64,000 bases of DNA from Oceanithermus profundus DSM 14977 (GTDB lineage: Bacteria > Deinococcota > Deinococci > Deinococcales > Marinithermaceae). The translations under genes and the position numbers were made by a program. Positions 48,758 to 58,104 of this stretch are shown piece by piece (position 1 is the stretch's first letter; the number at the start of each line of letters is the position of its first letter). The notes beneath the pieces were generated by a model. It made no database searches and was not told the origin of the DNA. It saw nothing but the letters and a program-made list of their open reading frames with translations. The stretch spans positions 186,001 to 250,000 of the forward strand of contig NC_014761.1 in the NCBI RefSeq assembly GCF_000183745.1, read 5' to 3'.

Positions 48758-51672
48758 TTCTTCCGGATCAAGACGAACTTCTCCAGCTCCACCAGCTCGC
48801 CGGAGGCCAGCCGCGCCTTGGCCGCATAGCTCCAGCGCGCCGCCGCGTCCGCGGGCACGACGAGCTTCCCGGCCCAGTCGGCCCCCTGGCCGGTCAGTTC
48901 GACGCGCTCCCCTGCGACCTCGAGCCAGCTCGCCTCCACCGGGGCGTACCAGTGCACCGCGACCTCCAGGGTCTGGCCGGGGCGCGCCACCGGGAGCGAC
49001 CGCGCCACCCCCCAGGGGGCGTCGGGGCTGACGCTCAGGAAGAAGGGGAAGCGCGCGAGCGCGCCGTTCAGGGCTTCCACCTGCAGCGCCAGCGATCCTT
49101 CGGTGTCAGTGGGAACGTGCACCCGACCGCGCCAGATACCCTCTTCCTCCGCAGCCGGCAGCAGGACGCCGACGATGCGGCCCTGCAGGGTCACGACGAC
49201 CCGGCCGGGTTCGCCCTGGAGGCGCGCTTCAAGGAGGGGTGCGGCCCCCGGCGGAACCCGGTCGGCTTCGGGCCGGACCTCGAGGATCTGCACCTTGCCG
49301 CCGGTGTAGACCTTGCGCTCTGGGGGGCGGACGGCCAGCTCCACCCGCCCCGTCTCGCCGGGACGCAGCAGGACGGTGGCCGGCGGGACCAAGGCCTCCC
49401 AACCCTCAGGAAGCAGGTCTTCGAGCAGGCGCACGGTGTAGCGCCCTGGCGCGAGCGCGGGCACCGTGAACGCGCCGCCGGGCTCGGTGAAGAGCGATAT
49501 CCGACGCCCCAAAGCGTCTTCGATGGCGACCGCGAAGCGGCGGGGCGGAAGCTCGCGGCCGGGTTCGGCGACGACGCGCACCCGGCCCTCGAGGACGCTG
49601 CGCGCCGCGAGCACGAGGCGAACGGAGACGCTCTGCTTCCGCCGCACTTCGACGCGGACCTGGGCGCGCACGGGCACCAGCACGGCCGGCAGCCGGGCGG
49701 GGTCGACCTCGATGGTGTAGGTTCCCGGGGGCAGTTCCAGCCGGAAGCGCCCTTCGGCGTCGGTGCGGGTTTCGCGGTCGCCGGCGCGCACGACGAGGCC
49801 TTCGCGCAGCCGGGCGGGGCCCTCGACCACGACCTCGCCGGTGACGACGCCCACGTTGCGGCCGCCGAAGAGGCGGGTCACGGCGGGCGGCACCTCGAGC
49901 ACCAGCGGCATCTGCGCCCCGAGGCCCAGGGTGGTGCGGCCGCTGTACCACTCGCGGTCGACGCGGGCCTGCAGCAGCGCGCCTCCGGCGGGCGCCTCGA
50001 ACGCCAGGGCGGTTTTCAGGTCGGGTTTCCAGGGCGACCAGGCCAGGTCGGCGCGGGTGCGCAGCTCGCTGCCCCCCAGACGCAGGCCCAGCTGCAGTTC
50101 GTTCTCCTCGAGCGGCCAACCGAGCCGGCCGTTCAGCGCGAACAGCGCCAGGCCCTCCGCGGCGCTGGCCTCGCTGCCCCCGGAGATCGTGAACGACGTG
50201 CGCCCCGCGCGGTGCTCGACGCGGGCTTCGGCGCCGAGGTCGCTCCAGGGGGCGGGCAGGTCGAGCCGCGTGCGGGCGAAGGCGCTCAGGCGGTCGGGGC
50301 CGGCCGCCGCGCCGAAGGTGACCGCGAGCGGCAGGTCGAGCTCGAGCCGCTCGCTGCTGCTTGCCGCCGCCAGCCCCCAGTCGTCGACGCCCAGGCCGGT
50401 CCAGGCGAGGCGCCCCCCCACGCTGAAGGGCTCGGGGTTGACGTCCGCGCTGAAGCGGAACTCGACGGGGGCGGCCGGTTCCCCCGTGAAGCCGCCCTGC
50501 AGCCGCACCGGCCAGTCGCGGTAGCTGAAACCGTAGGCGAGTTCGCCATTCAGTTGGGGGCGGAAGGGCCGCAGCGTCAAGGAGGCCGTAAGGGTGCCGG
50601 GCCGGAAGGCCGCCGCCTCGCCCTCCCCGGTGGCGAGGTCCGCGCGCAGGCGCAGGCTCGGATCCTCGTCGAGGAGCGCGGACGCGCCGAACCCGTAGCC
50701 GCGCCCGCTGACGTCGAAGTTCATGCTGCCCCGCCAGACGGGCCCGCTGAGCGCGATCTGGGTGCTGACCGCGCCCTCGAACAGCCCCAGGGCCAGCCCG
50801 TAGCTGGGGCCGAAGGCGGCGCTCAGGTAGCCCCCCTGCCAGCTCAGGCCCAGGCTGCCCGCGGGCTGGCTGCCCAGGGCGTAGCCCGCGCCGAGGCTGA
50901 AGTGGGTGAAGTCGGAAAGCGGTCCGGCCGCGCCCAAGGAGAACGAGAGGTCGCCGGGGTAGCGGTAGGCGGCGCCCAGGCGACCCAGCAGCTGGAAGGG
51001 GCCGTCGCTCTTGGCGCGCGCCGGCTGGACGGCGAGGTACCCCTCGCGCTCGAGCCCGCCGCGCTCGAGCCGCACGACCACCCGCAGCACCCGCGGCTCG
51101 GCCACGGTCACGCGCAGCTCGCGCCGCTCGCCGGGTTCGAGGGGAAGGCGCGCCTGGTAGACGGGCACCCCCTGCAGGGTGAGCAGGCGCACGAGGACGA
51201 CGTCGGCGCCGTTGCCGGTGTTCGCCACCTCCAGCGCGAAGCGCCCGAAGGGCGGGAGGTAGGCCACCTCCGCCGGCCAGCGCGCCTCGAGCCCGGGAGC
51301 GTAGGCCACCTCGGTGAAGGCGTCGGCGGAAGCGCCGTCGGCCTGGAGGCGCAGGCGGTCGCGGGTTCCGGCGGGAACGCCTTCGGGCACGCGCAGCGTG
51401 ACCGGGAAGTAGTAGGGCCGCCCGGCTTCGAGCGCGATCGTGCGTTCGCGGGCTAGCAGCGGCCAGCCGTGTTCGGAGGCGAGGCGCAGCCGCACGCGGC
51501 CGGAGCCGTGCAGGACGAAGACGTGGGTGACGGTCGCGCCCGGCGCGGCCTTCTTGACCTCGGGGGAGGCCCGCTCGACCTGCACCCCCTGCCCCAGCAC
51601 CGGCACCCCGAGCAGGATCAGCAGGACGATCCAGAGGGCGAGGCGCGGACGCAGAGGGGTGCAGGGAGCCAT
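48754..51672 (-). CDS. large outer-membrane protein with beta-barrel and carboxypeptidase-regulatory-like domains
   Basis: 972 residues. Signal peptide (WIVLLILLGVPVLG), two N-terminal immunoglobulin-like domains (~25-210), a long run of amphipathic strands (~220-620, LGRLGAAYRYPGDLSFSLGAAG onward) consistent with an outer-membrane barrel, then CarboxypepD_reg-like domains (DAEGRFRLELPPGTYTIEVDPARLP; PGGAFTVPALAPGRYTVRL) and a final Ig-like domain. The order and the DP..LP phrase recall fimbrial ushers, making it the candidate export pore of the locus. ATG 51672 is 7 nt after TAGAAT (complement of 51680-51685). Confidence 0.7.
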   Translation of the reverse strand: MAPCTPLRPRLALWIVLLILLGVPVLGQGVQVERASPEVKKAAPGATVTHVFVLHGSGRVRLRLASEHGWPLLARERTIALEAGRPYYFPVTLRVPEGVPAGTRDRLRLQADGASADAFTEVAYAPGLEARWPAEVAYLPPFGRFALEVANTGNGADVVLVRLLTLQGVPVYQARLPLEPGERRELRVTVAEPRVLRVVVRLERGGLEREGYLAVQPARAKSDGPFQLLGRLGAAYRYPGDLSFSLGAAGPLSDFTHFSLGAGYALGSQPAGSLGLSWQGGYLSAAFGPSYGLALGLFEGAVSTQIALSGPVWRGSMNFDVSGRGYGFGASALLDEDPSLRLRADLATGEGEAAAFRPGTLTASLTLRPFRPQLNGELAYGFSYRDWPVRLQGGFTGEPAAPVEFRFSADVNPEPFSVGGRLAWTGLGVDDWGLAAASSSERLELDLPLAVTFGAAAGPDRLSAFARTRLDLPAPWSDLGAEARVEHRAGRTSFTISGGSEASAAEGLALFALNGRLGWPLEENELQLGLRLGGSELRTRADLAWSPWKPDLKTALAFEAPAGGALLQARVDREWYSGRTTLGLGAQMPLVLEVPPAVTRLFGGRNVGVVTGEVVVEGPARLREGLVVRAGDRETRTDAEGRFRLELPPGTYTIEVDPARLPAVLVPVRAQVRVEVRRKQSVSVRLVLAARSVLEGRVRVVAEPGRELPPRRFAVAIEDALGRRISLFTEPGGAFTVPALAPGRYTVRLLEDLLPEGWEALVPPATVLLRPGETGRVELAVRPPERKVYTGGKVQILEVRPEADRVPPGAAPLLEARLQGEPGRVVVTLQGRIVGVLLPAAEEEGIWRGRVHVPTDTEGSLALQVEALNGALARFPFFLSVSPDAPWGVARSLPVARPGQTLEVAVHWYAPVEASWLEVAGERVELTGQGADWAGKLVVPADAAARWSYAAKARLASGELVELEKFVLIRKN

Positions 51673-51781
51673 CCCGACCATTCTAAACGCCCATGGTTAC
51701 GCAATTCTTCCCTCAAACGGGGGTATGAACGGCGCCCCGGACGGCCTTAGAGTAGGATGGGAAGACTGCGGGGATCTTGGA

Positions 51782-52936
51782 ATGCGTGAAATTTGGAAGA
51801 TTTTGGGAGTATTTTTGCTTGCCGTTCCGGCGCTGGCCCAGGTCAACGCTGTTTGGGTGATCCGCGACCACGAGATCGTGAACGGCGAACTGCGCACGTA
51901 CGTGGGCACCAAGGTCTACCCCGTGAACGGCATCGAAGAGGTGCGGGCCCTCGCCGAGGTGGTGCGCCGCGAGGCCCGGCCCGCCCGCTGGGTCTACGAT
52001 CCGGAGCGCGGCTGGGTGGCGCTGCAGCGCCGAGGTTACCGCATGGACGTCGAGGCCGCCGTGGTGGCCTACCGCGACGCCGCCTTCCTGGGCAGGACCC
52101 AGTTCGTGATCCCCGTCGAGGCGATCGAGCCCGAGCCGAGCGTGACCGAATGGTACGCCCGCGGCGTGCGCGAGCTGATCGGCGAGGGGGTGACCGGGTT
52201 TTGGGGCTCGAGCCCGGCGCGCATCCACAACATCCGCACCGGGGCGGCGCACCTGAGCGGCACCTGGATTCCCCGCGGCGCCGAGTTCTCCTTCAACCGC
52301 GCCGTGGGCGCGATCGACGAGGAGCACGGCTACGTGGAGTCGCTGGTCATCGTCGGCGACGCCACCGAGAAGGGGGTGGGCGGCGGCATCTGCCAGGTCT
52401 CCACCACCACCTTCCGCGCCGCCTTCTTCGCCGGGCTGCCGGTGACCGAGCGTTACCCGCACAGCTACCAGCTGCGCTACTACCGACCCGTGGGGCTGGA
52501 CGCCACGATCTACCAACCCTGGCGCGACCTCCGGTTCACCAACGACACCCCCGGCGACGTCCTGGTGCTGGCCCAGGTGCGGGGGTACAAGCTCTACGTT
52601 CGCCTCTTCGGCACCGCCGACCGCAGCGTCGAGTGGGAGGGGCCGTTCATCCGCGACCGCAAGCCGCCGCTCGAGCCGCGCGAGGTCGTGGACGAGACCC
52701 TCGAGCCCGGTTACCGCAAGCAGATCGACTGGGCCGCCGAAGGACTGACCGCGGTGGTGCGGCGCAAGGTCTACTACGCCGACGGCCGCGTCTACGAGGA
52801 CGTTTTCGAGAGCGTCTACCGCCCCTGGGGCGACGTCTTCCTGGTCGGCCCCCCGGGGCTCGAGCCCGCGGTGCCGCTCCCGCCGATCATCGGCAAACCC
52901 GAGGTGCAGGGCGCCGGCCCGCCGCCGCGCCCCTAG
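51782..52936 (+). CDS. VanW-family secreted protein
   Basis: 384 residues. Signal peptide [13 protein letters not shown], an N-terminal ~120-residue domain, then the VanW domain: [57 protein letters not shown], and a G5-like tail. VanW proteins are cell-wall associated; a link to peptidoglycan is assumed, not shown. TAGGAT at 51753-51758 is a possible -10. Stop overlaps apgM by 4 bp. Confidence 0.83.
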   Translation: MREIWKILGVFLLAVPALAQVNAVWVIRDHEIVNGELRTYVGTKVYPVNGIEEVRALAEVVRREARPARWVYDPERGWVALQRRGYRMDVEAAVVAYRDAAFLGRTQFVIPVEAIEPEPSVTEWYARGVRELIGEGVTGFWGSSPARIHNIRTGAAHLSGTWIPRGAEFSFNRAVGAIDEEHGYVESLVIVGDATEKGVGGGICQVSTTTFRAAFFAGLPVTERYPHSYQLRYYRPVGLDATIYQPWRDLRFTNDTPGDVLVLAQVRGYKLYVRLFGTADRSVEWEGPFIRDRKPPLEPREVVDETLEPGYRKQIDWAAEGLTAVVRRKVYYADGRVYEDVFESVYRPWGDVFLVGPPGLEPAVPLPPIIGKPEVQGAGPPPRP

Positions 52937-54168
52937 GCCCCGAACTTTTGCAGCTTGCCCGCGTGCGCCAGCAGGAGCGGCAGCACGTGGGTGCCGTGCA
53001 GGTCGCCGAGCGCGCCCCCTGCCGCCTCGTCCTCGGTGAAGCGGCGGGCCGCGTCGGCGCGCAGGTTGGGGCCGTAGAGCAGGAAGGGCACCGGGTGCCA
53101 GGAGTGCGCCTTCATCACGCTGGGCGTGGAGTGGTCGCCGGTGATGGCGATCACCTCGGGCTCCAGCGCCAGCAGCTCGGGCAGCAGGGCGTCGAAGGCC
53201 TCGATCTTGTGCACCTTCGCGTCGAAGTCGCCGTCCTCGCCGGTGGAGTCGGTCTTCTTGAAGTGCAGGTAGAAGTAGTCGAAGGCTTCCCAGTGGGCCT
53301 TCAGGGCCGCGAGCTTGCCTTCGGGGGCGTCGGGGTCCTCGCCCACCTCGACCTCCAGCGCGGTCATCCCCACCAGCGAGGCCACCCCGCGGTACATCGG
53401 GTAGCTGGCGACCGCCGCGGGGGTGAGCCCGGTGATCTCGCCCAGGGTGGGCCAGACCGGGCGCTTGGAGACGCCGCGAAGCAGCACCCCGTTGATCCTG
53501 GGCTCGTCCGCGAGCGCCTGCCGCGCCAGCGCGCTGAACTTGTTGAGCACGTCGGCCGTCTTGGCGCTGGGCTCGTCGCTTTCGTCGTGCGGACGGGCCG
53601 CGAGCGGCGGCACCCCGGTCTTCTGGGGGTCGGTGTCGTGGACCCGGTCGCCCAGCCCCACGCCCCGCAGCACCAGCACGAAGCGGTGCTCCGACTCGGT
53701 GTGGAGCTCGATCCTGACGCCGTCGATCTCGCGGATGCGCTCCCTCAGCTTGGCGAGCACCCGCCGGTTTTCCTCGGTGGGGGGGCGGCCGGCGCGGCGG
53801 TCGGCGATGGTGCCGTCGGGGTTCAAGGTGGCGAAGTTGCCGCGCACCGCGACGTCGTCGGGCCCCAGCTCGATGCCCAGCCCCAGCGCCGAGAGGACGC
53901 CGCGCCCGACCTCGTAGCGGAAGGGGTCGTAGCCGAAGAGGCTCAGGTGGCCGGGCCCGGAGCCGGGCGCGAAGCCGGGGGCCACCAGGGTGACTCGCCC
54001 CAGGTTGGCCTTTTCGGCCAGGGCGTCGAGGTTGGGGGTGCGGGCCGCGGCCAGCTCCGTGGGCCCGCCCGGCTCGCGGGGCAGCCCGCCCACCCCGTCG
54101 AGCACGACGAAGAGGATCTTGCTGGGCGTGGTGCGGCTCAGTTCCTTGAGGTGGGGGAGGAGGTCCAT
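52933..54168 (-). CDS. apgM: 2,3-bisphosphoglycerate-independent phosphoglycerate mutase, archaeal type
   Basis: 411 residues. [32 protein letters not shown] (nucleophile Ser), [23 protein letters not shown] metal motif, and [12 protein letters not shown] are ApgM landmarks. Interconverts 3- and 2-phosphoglycerate. TAGAAT (complement of 54175-54180) is 6 nt before the ATG. Confidence 0.92.
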   Translation of the reverse strand: MDLLPHLKELSRTTPSKILFVVLDGVGGLPREPGGPTELAAARTPNLDALAEKANLGRVTLVAPGFAPGSGPGHLSLFGYDPFRYEVGRGVLSALGLGIELGPDDVAVRGNFATLNPDGTIADRRAGRPPTEENRRVLAKLRERIREIDGVRIELHTESEHRFVLVLRGVGLGDRVHDTDPQKTGVPPLAARPHDESDEPSAKTADVLNKFSALARQALADEPRINGVLLRGVSKRPVWPTLGEITGLTPAAVASYPMYRGVASLVGMTALEVEVGEDPDAPEGKLAALKAHWEAFDYFYLHFKKTDSTGEDGDFDAKVHKIEAFDALLPELLALEPEVIAITGDHSTPSVMKAHSWHPVPFLLYGPNLRADAARRFTEDEAAGGALGDLHGTHVLPLLLAHAGKLQKFGA

Positions 54169-54235
54169 GCCCGCATTCTACTCCCGCCGCGGCCCCGCCG
54201 ACCGCAGGATACGTACAATTCGACGCACATTAAGA

Positions 54236-54264
54236 TTGACATGAGTAATATCAAATGATATGTT
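54236..54264 (+). promoter_or_regulatory. promoter and operator of the ferritin-like operon
   Basis: TTGACA (54236-54241), 17-nt spacer, TATGTT (54259-54264). The palindrome ATATCA-AA-TGATAT (54248-54261) overlaps the spacer and -10, so repression by a small dimeric regulator is likely, perhaps metal- or redox-sensing. Confidence 0.7.
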
Positions 54265-54290
54265 ACAGGTAGCGAAAGGGGGCGAGAGCC

Positions 54291-54740
54291 GTGTGGGCGC
54301 AGTGGTTGCGACGCATGACCCCGAAGCAGAAGGACCGCCTGCTCGAGGTGCTGGCCGAGCGTTACGCGGACGAGCTGCACGACGCCGCCCTGGTGGAGGC
54401 GGCGGCCGAAGGTCTGCCGTACGAGCACCTGCGCAAGGTGCTGAGGCGCATCGCCGCGCGCGAGCGCAAGCACGCGGAGTGGTTGCGCGCCAAGATCCGC
54501 GAACGGGGCGGCACGCCGCCCCCGCCGCCCCGGCTGCCCGCGGCGCCCACCTGGCGGGAGGTGCTCGAGGCCTTCGAGTCCGAAAAGGCCGACCAGGTGC
54601 GCTACCTCGAAGAAGCCTACGGCGCCGACGACCCCGAGCTGCGGGAGCTGCTGACGCGGATCCAGCACGAGGAAGAAGAGAACTACCGCGACCTGCTGGA
54701 CGTGGTGACGCGCATGGAGTCGCACGCCGGAGGCGCATAG
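54291..54740 (+). CDS. ferritin-like/rubrerythrin-type protein
   Basis: 149 residues, four-helix pattern in two halves joined by a Pro-rich linker (GTPPPPPRLPAAP). ADELHDAALVEAAAEG, IAARERKHAEWLRAKI, FESEKADQVRYLEEAYG and RIQHEEEENYRDLLDVV carry the Glu/His pattern of a diiron site. Probably handles iron or peroxide. GTG start after AAAGGGGG. First gene of a four-gene stress-like operon. Confidence 0.7.
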   Translation: MWAQWLRRMTPKQKDRLLEVLAERYADELHDAALVEAAAEGLPYEHLRKVLRRIAARERKHAEWLRAKIRERGGTPPPPPRLPAAPTWREVLEAFESEKADQVRYLEEAYGADDPELRELLTRIQHEEEENYRDLLDVVTRMESHAGGA

Positions 54741-54753
54741 AAAGGAGGCGGCC

Positions 54754-55938
54754 GTGATCTCCAAAGAGGCCATCCAAAAGCTGAGGAACGAGATCGGGCT
54801 GCGTTCCGGACCCGTCCTCTCGCTCTACCTGGCCACCAACCCCGCCAGCCGCGACGTGCTCGACTACTCGGCGTCCGGGAAGCGCAAGCCCTTCGTGATC
54901 CGCGCCAAGGACACGATGGCGGCCCTGGGCGTTCCCGCGAAGGTGCGGGACCGGGTGCTCGACCGGCTCGAGCACGACGTGATCCGCGGCCGCACCCGCG
55001 CGGTCTTCGCCACCGAGGACGAGATCGAGATCTACGACCTGAACGTCGACCTGCCGGTGGTGAACCTGCCCCACGGCGAGGTGCTGGCGCGCTGGGGCGA
55101 GCCCTACGTGCTGCCCCTGGTGCTGGCGCTCGACGAGTACGAACGCTACGCCGTGGTCCTGCTCGACGAGGAGCGCTGGCGGCTCTTCGAGGTCTACCTG
55201 AACGACGTGCGCGAGGTGGCCGACGCCTTCCGGGCGGTCGCGCCCGAGACCTGGCGCAAGCTCTCGGAGTCGAAGCCCGCCACCCCCATGGGTCCGGGCG
55301 CGCTCGGCACCACGGCGCGCGGCGGAATGGGCCGCGACCGCTTCGACCGCCGGGTGCTGGCCTGGACCCACCGCTTCTACCGGCAGCTCGCCGGGGAGCT
55401 GGAGCGCTGGCTCGAGCGGCTGGGGGCCGAGCGGCTGATGCTGATGGGGGTGCCCGAGGAGACCCGCTACTTCGAAGAGCTGCTCCCGCGCGCCGTGCGC
55501 GAGCGGGTGGTGGCCCACCTGCCCATGCCCGCCGGGGGCAGCAAGGTGGACGCCAGCGAGGTGCTGGCGCTCACCGAGGCGGCCATCGAAGAGGTGGAGC
55601 GCCGGAAGGAGGCCGAGCTGCTCGACCGCATCCGCGAAGAGGGCGTCTGGGGCACCGAGAACGTGCTCGAGGCCCTGCAGGAGGGGCGGGTCTACGTGCT
55701 CGTCATGCCCTGGCACCCGCAGGGCAAGGTCTGGCGCTGCCCCGACACCGGCTACGCCGCGCTGGCGCGTGAACGCGCCGAGGCCGTCTGCCCGGGCGCG
55801 GCGGAGGAGGCCGACCTGGCCGAGACGCTGGTCGAGCTCGCCGGCCTCTTCGGGGCGCGCGTGGAGTTCGTTCGCGGAGACAACGCGGACCGCCTCGAAC
55901 GCGAGTTCGGCGGTCTTGCGGGGCTCAAACGCTGGTGA
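54754..55938 (+). CDS. bacterial eRF1-like (baeRF/VLRF1-related) protein
   Basis: 394 residues. GPVLSLYLATNP at the N-terminus, a central domain with VVLLDEERWRLFEVYLNDVREV, then an eRF1 domain-2/3-like region (RLMLMGVPEETRYFEELLPRAVRERVVAHLPMPAG; ALEALQEGRVYVLVM; LAGLFGARVEFVRGDNA). Proteins of this type are thought to act on stalled ribosomes. No GGQ, so if it works like Vms1 another residue must act. Assignment rests on general pattern, not a search. Confidence 0.6.
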   Translation: MISKEAIQKLRNEIGLRSGPVLSLYLATNPASRDVLDYSASGKRKPFVIRAKDTMAALGVPAKVRDRVLDRLEHDVIRGRTRAVFATEDEIEIYDLNVDLPVVNLPHGEVLARWGEPYVLPLVLALDEYERYAVVLLDEERWRLFEVYLNDVREVADAFRAVAPETWRKLSESKPATPMGPGALGTTARGGMGRDRFDRRVLAWTHRFYRQLAGELERWLERLGAERLMLMGVPEETRYFEELLPRAVRERVVAHLPMPAGGSKVDASEVLALTEAAIEEVERRKEAELLDRIREEGVWGTENVLEALQEGRVYVLVMPWHPQGKVWRCPDTGYAALARERAEAVCPGAAEEADLAETLVELAGLFGARVEFVRGDNADRLEREFGGLAGLKRW

Positions 55939-55958
55939 ACACGGATGGAGGTGCAACC

Positions 55959-56381
55959 ATGATGCGTTGGGATCCGTTCAAGGAAATCGAGGAACTGCAG
56001 GAGCGGCTGGGCCGCGGTCTGGGCATGGGCCGGGGGGCGCGCGGCGAACAGACCCTGGCGCCCCTGGTGGACGTCTGGGAGGACGAGCACGGACTCCACT
56101 TCGCGGTCTACCTGCCCGGCATCGAACCCGACAAGGTCGAGGTCACGGCCGAGGAGGAGACCCTGACGGTCAAGGCCGAACGGCCCTTCGAGAAGCAGGA
56201 GAACGTGGCCTACCACCGGGTCGAGGGGCCGTACGGCACCTTCGTGCGCAGCTTCTCGATCCCCGCGGTCTACGACCTGGGCAAGGTGGCCGCCAAGTTC
56301 AAGAACGGCGTGCTCTACCTGACCGTTCCGCGCGCGGAGGAGACCAAGCCGCGCAAGATCCAGGTCGAGGTCGAGTCCTGA
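55959..56381 (+). CDS. small heat-shock protein Hsp20
   Basis: 140 residues. Alpha-crystallin domain: LVDVWEDEHGLHFAVYLPGIEPDKVEVTAEEETLTVKAER, ending with FKNGVLYLTVPRAEE and IQVEVE. ATP-independent chaperone that holds unfolding proteins. ATG 55959 follows GGAGGTG. Third gene of the operon. Confidence 0.93.
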   Translation: MMRWDPFKEIEELQERLGRGLGMGRGARGEQTLAPLVDVWEDEHGLHFAVYLPGIEPDKVEVTAEEETLTVKAERPFEKQENVAYHRVEGPYGTFVRSFSIPAVYDLGKVAAKFKNGVLYLTVPRAEETKPRKIQVEVES

Positions 56382-56403
56382 AGCGGGGTGGGAGGTGGTG
56401 CCC

Positions 56404-56850
56404 GTGATCATGCGCGCGCCCCAGTTCGAGCGGCTCTTCCGGATCGCGGCGTCGCTGGACGTGGACAAGGACGACCTCAAGCGCCTGTCCGACTTCCTGG
56501 GCAAGAAGATCTACGACCTGCTCGTCGTCGCCGAGCGCAACGCCAAGTACAACGCCCGCGACGTCATCTACGAACCCGACCTGCCCGTCACCAAGGGGTT
56601 GCAGGAGACGATCCGCGAGTTCGAGCAGATGGACGTCGCCCCCGAGCTCGAGCCCGTCCTCGACCACCTCGCGGGCCTGCCGCCGCTGGACCTGGAGGTC
56701 AGCGACGACGTACGGGCGCTGCTTCCCAAGCTGGCGGGCGCCCTGGTGGTCGCGGCGGCGCGCGTGATCCGCGAGCTGGACCCGGACGTCAAGAACCCCC
56801 AGACCGAACACTGGGAGCGGCTCGAGCGGGTCTTCGACCTGCTCCTCTAA
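56404..56850 (+). CDS. DUF1931 histone-fold protein
   Basis: 148 residues. FERLFRIAASLDVDKDDLKRLSDFLGKKIYDLLVVAERNAKYNARDVI and a second similar half form a tandem histone fold, as in Thermus and Aquifex homologues. Possible DNA- or protein-binding role. GTG 56404 (VIMRAPQFERLF) is chosen because it has SD GGAGGTG at good spacing and matches the length of the Thermus homologue; GTG 56395 is less likely. Confidence 0.85.
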   Translation: MIMRAPQFERLFRIAASLDVDKDDLKRLSDFLGKKIYDLLVVAERNAKYNARDVIYEPDLPVTKGLQETIREFEQMDVAPELEPVLDHLAGLPPLDLEVSDDVRALLPKLAGALVVAAARVIRELDPDVKNPQTEHWERLERVFDLLL

Positions 56851-56867
56851 GCCGCCCCACAAGACCA

Positions 56868-56895
56868 CGCCGGCCCGCGCGCGGGCCGGCGTTTT
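56868..56895 (+). terminator. intrinsic terminator of the stress operon
   Basis: Arms CGCCGGCCCGC (56868-56878) and GCGGGCCGGCG (56881-56891) followed by TTTT, 17 bp after the DUF1931 stop. Confidence 0.8.
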
Positions 56896-56908
56896 CGCGT
56901 GCGCGGGC

Positions 56909-57187
56909 TCAGACGAACTTGCGCAGCACGTTGGCGATCTCCTCGGGGCTCGCGGGGTCGCCCTCGGCCACGTCGGTGGCGCAGAGCGTCAGGAACTCCT
57001 TGAGGATCAGGTTGGCGGCCGACTCCATGGCTTTCTTGGTCGCCGTCATCTGCGTCAGCACCTCGTCGCAGGGGCGGCCTTCGCCCACCATCTTCTGCAG
57101 GCCGCGCACCTGCCCTTCGATGCGGCGCAGACGCTTGATGATGCTGTCTACGGTCTCGTCGCCCAGGTCGGTCGTGCGCATCGACAT
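56909..57187 (-). CDS. CsoR-family repressor lacking the Cu-binding His
   Basis: 92 residues, all-helical. IIKRLRRIEGQVRGLQKMVGEGRPCDEVLTQMTATKKAMESAANLILKEFLTLC aligns with CsoR. The first Cys (GRPC) and the second (LTLC) are present, but where CsoR has His (EHLSHC) this protein has Phe (EFLTLC). Two Cys without the His is the CstR (persulfide-sensing) arrangement. ATG 57187 is chosen; ATG 57181 is an alternative. Upstream DNA has repeated ATACCC/GGGTAT tracts (57188-57217), possibly its operator. Confidence 0.78.
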   Translation of the reverse strand: MSMRTTDLGDETVDSIIKRLRRIEGQVRGLQKMVGEGRPCDEVLTQMTATKKAMESAANLILKEFLTLCATDVAEGDPASPEEIANVLRKFV

Positions 57188-57281
57188 ATACCCATACCCC
57201 CTACTGGACCCAGCATACCCCGTGCCGGGTCGTTCTGCCACTTCGCCGGCTGAAGGCCGCGGCTTGCGGGTAGGCTGGGGC

Positions 57282-58094
57282 ATGGAGCTCTACCTGGGAA
57301 CCGGCGGCTTCAGCTACCCCTACTGGAAAGGGGTCTTCTACCCGCCGGGGCTAAAGCCGAGCGACTACCTGTGGCACTACGCCCGCCACTTCAACGCGGT
57401 GGAGGTGAACGCCAGCTTCTACCACGTGCCCACGGCCAGGACCTTCGCGGGGATGCTCGAGCGCTCGGGCGGGCGGGTGCGCTTCGCGGTCAAGGTGCAC
57501 CGCTCGGTCACCCACGCACGCGATGCGACGGACGGGGTCTACGCCCGCCTCTTCGAGGCGACGCGGCCCCTCGCCGAGGCGGGCGTGCTCGGGCCCTTCG
57601 TGGCCCAGTTCCCCTACGGCTTCCACCGCACCCCCAAGAACCGGCGCTACCTGCTCGAGGTGGCCCGCCGCTTCGAGGGGCACACCCTCGCCGTGGAGCT
57701 GCGTCACGACAGCTGGGCCCGCGATCCGGTCTGGAACGCCTTCCGCGAGCTGGGCCTCGTCTGGGTGAGCGCCGACTACCCGCCGCTCGCGGGCCTGCCG
57801 CAAAGCGGCCTGGTGGCGACGGCCCCGGTCGCCTACCTGCGCCTGATGGGGCGCAACGCCGCGAAGTGGTGGGACCACGAGGAGCGCGAGGAGCGCTACG
57901 ACTACCTCTACACCCCCGAGGAGCTGCGCCCCTACGTCCGCGCCCTGGCCGAACGCGCCGGGGAGCTGCGGGAGGCCTGGGTGGTCTTCCACAACACCCC
58001 GCGCGGCCAGGCGCTCGTAAACCTGGGCACCTTCAAGGACCTGCTCGAAGAGCTGGGCCTCGAGGCCGCCATCGTGCCGCCGCGGCCGGGTTAG
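57282..58094 (+). CDS. DUF72 (YecE-like) family protein
   Basis: 270 residues, TIM-barrel-like. LGTGGFSYPYWKGVFYPPGLKPSDYLWHYARHFNAVEVNASFYHVP is the family opening; LGPFVAQFPYGFH, VELRHDSW and VSADYPP follow. Function unknown. ATG lies 5 nt after TAGGCT (57271-57276). Confidence 0.87.
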   Translation: MELYLGTGGFSYPYWKGVFYPPGLKPSDYLWHYARHFNAVEVNASFYHVPTARTFAGMLERSGGRVRFAVKVHRSVTHARDATDGVYARLFEATRPLAEAGVLGPFVAQFPYGFHRTPKNRRYLLEVARRFEGHTLAVELRHDSWARDPVWNAFRELGLVWVSADYPPLAGLPQSGLVATAPVAYLRLMGRNAAKWWDHEEREERYDYLYTPEELRPYVRALAERAGELREAWVVFHNTPRGQALVNLGTFKDLLEELGLEAAIVPPRPG

Positions 58095-58104
58095 GGTCAA
58101 CCGC

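Noticed and set aside
48133-51456. 1107-codon open frame on the plus strand
   Set aside because: Antisense to the signal-peptide-bearing barrel protein at 48754-51672; translation is compositionally biased with no domain pattern.
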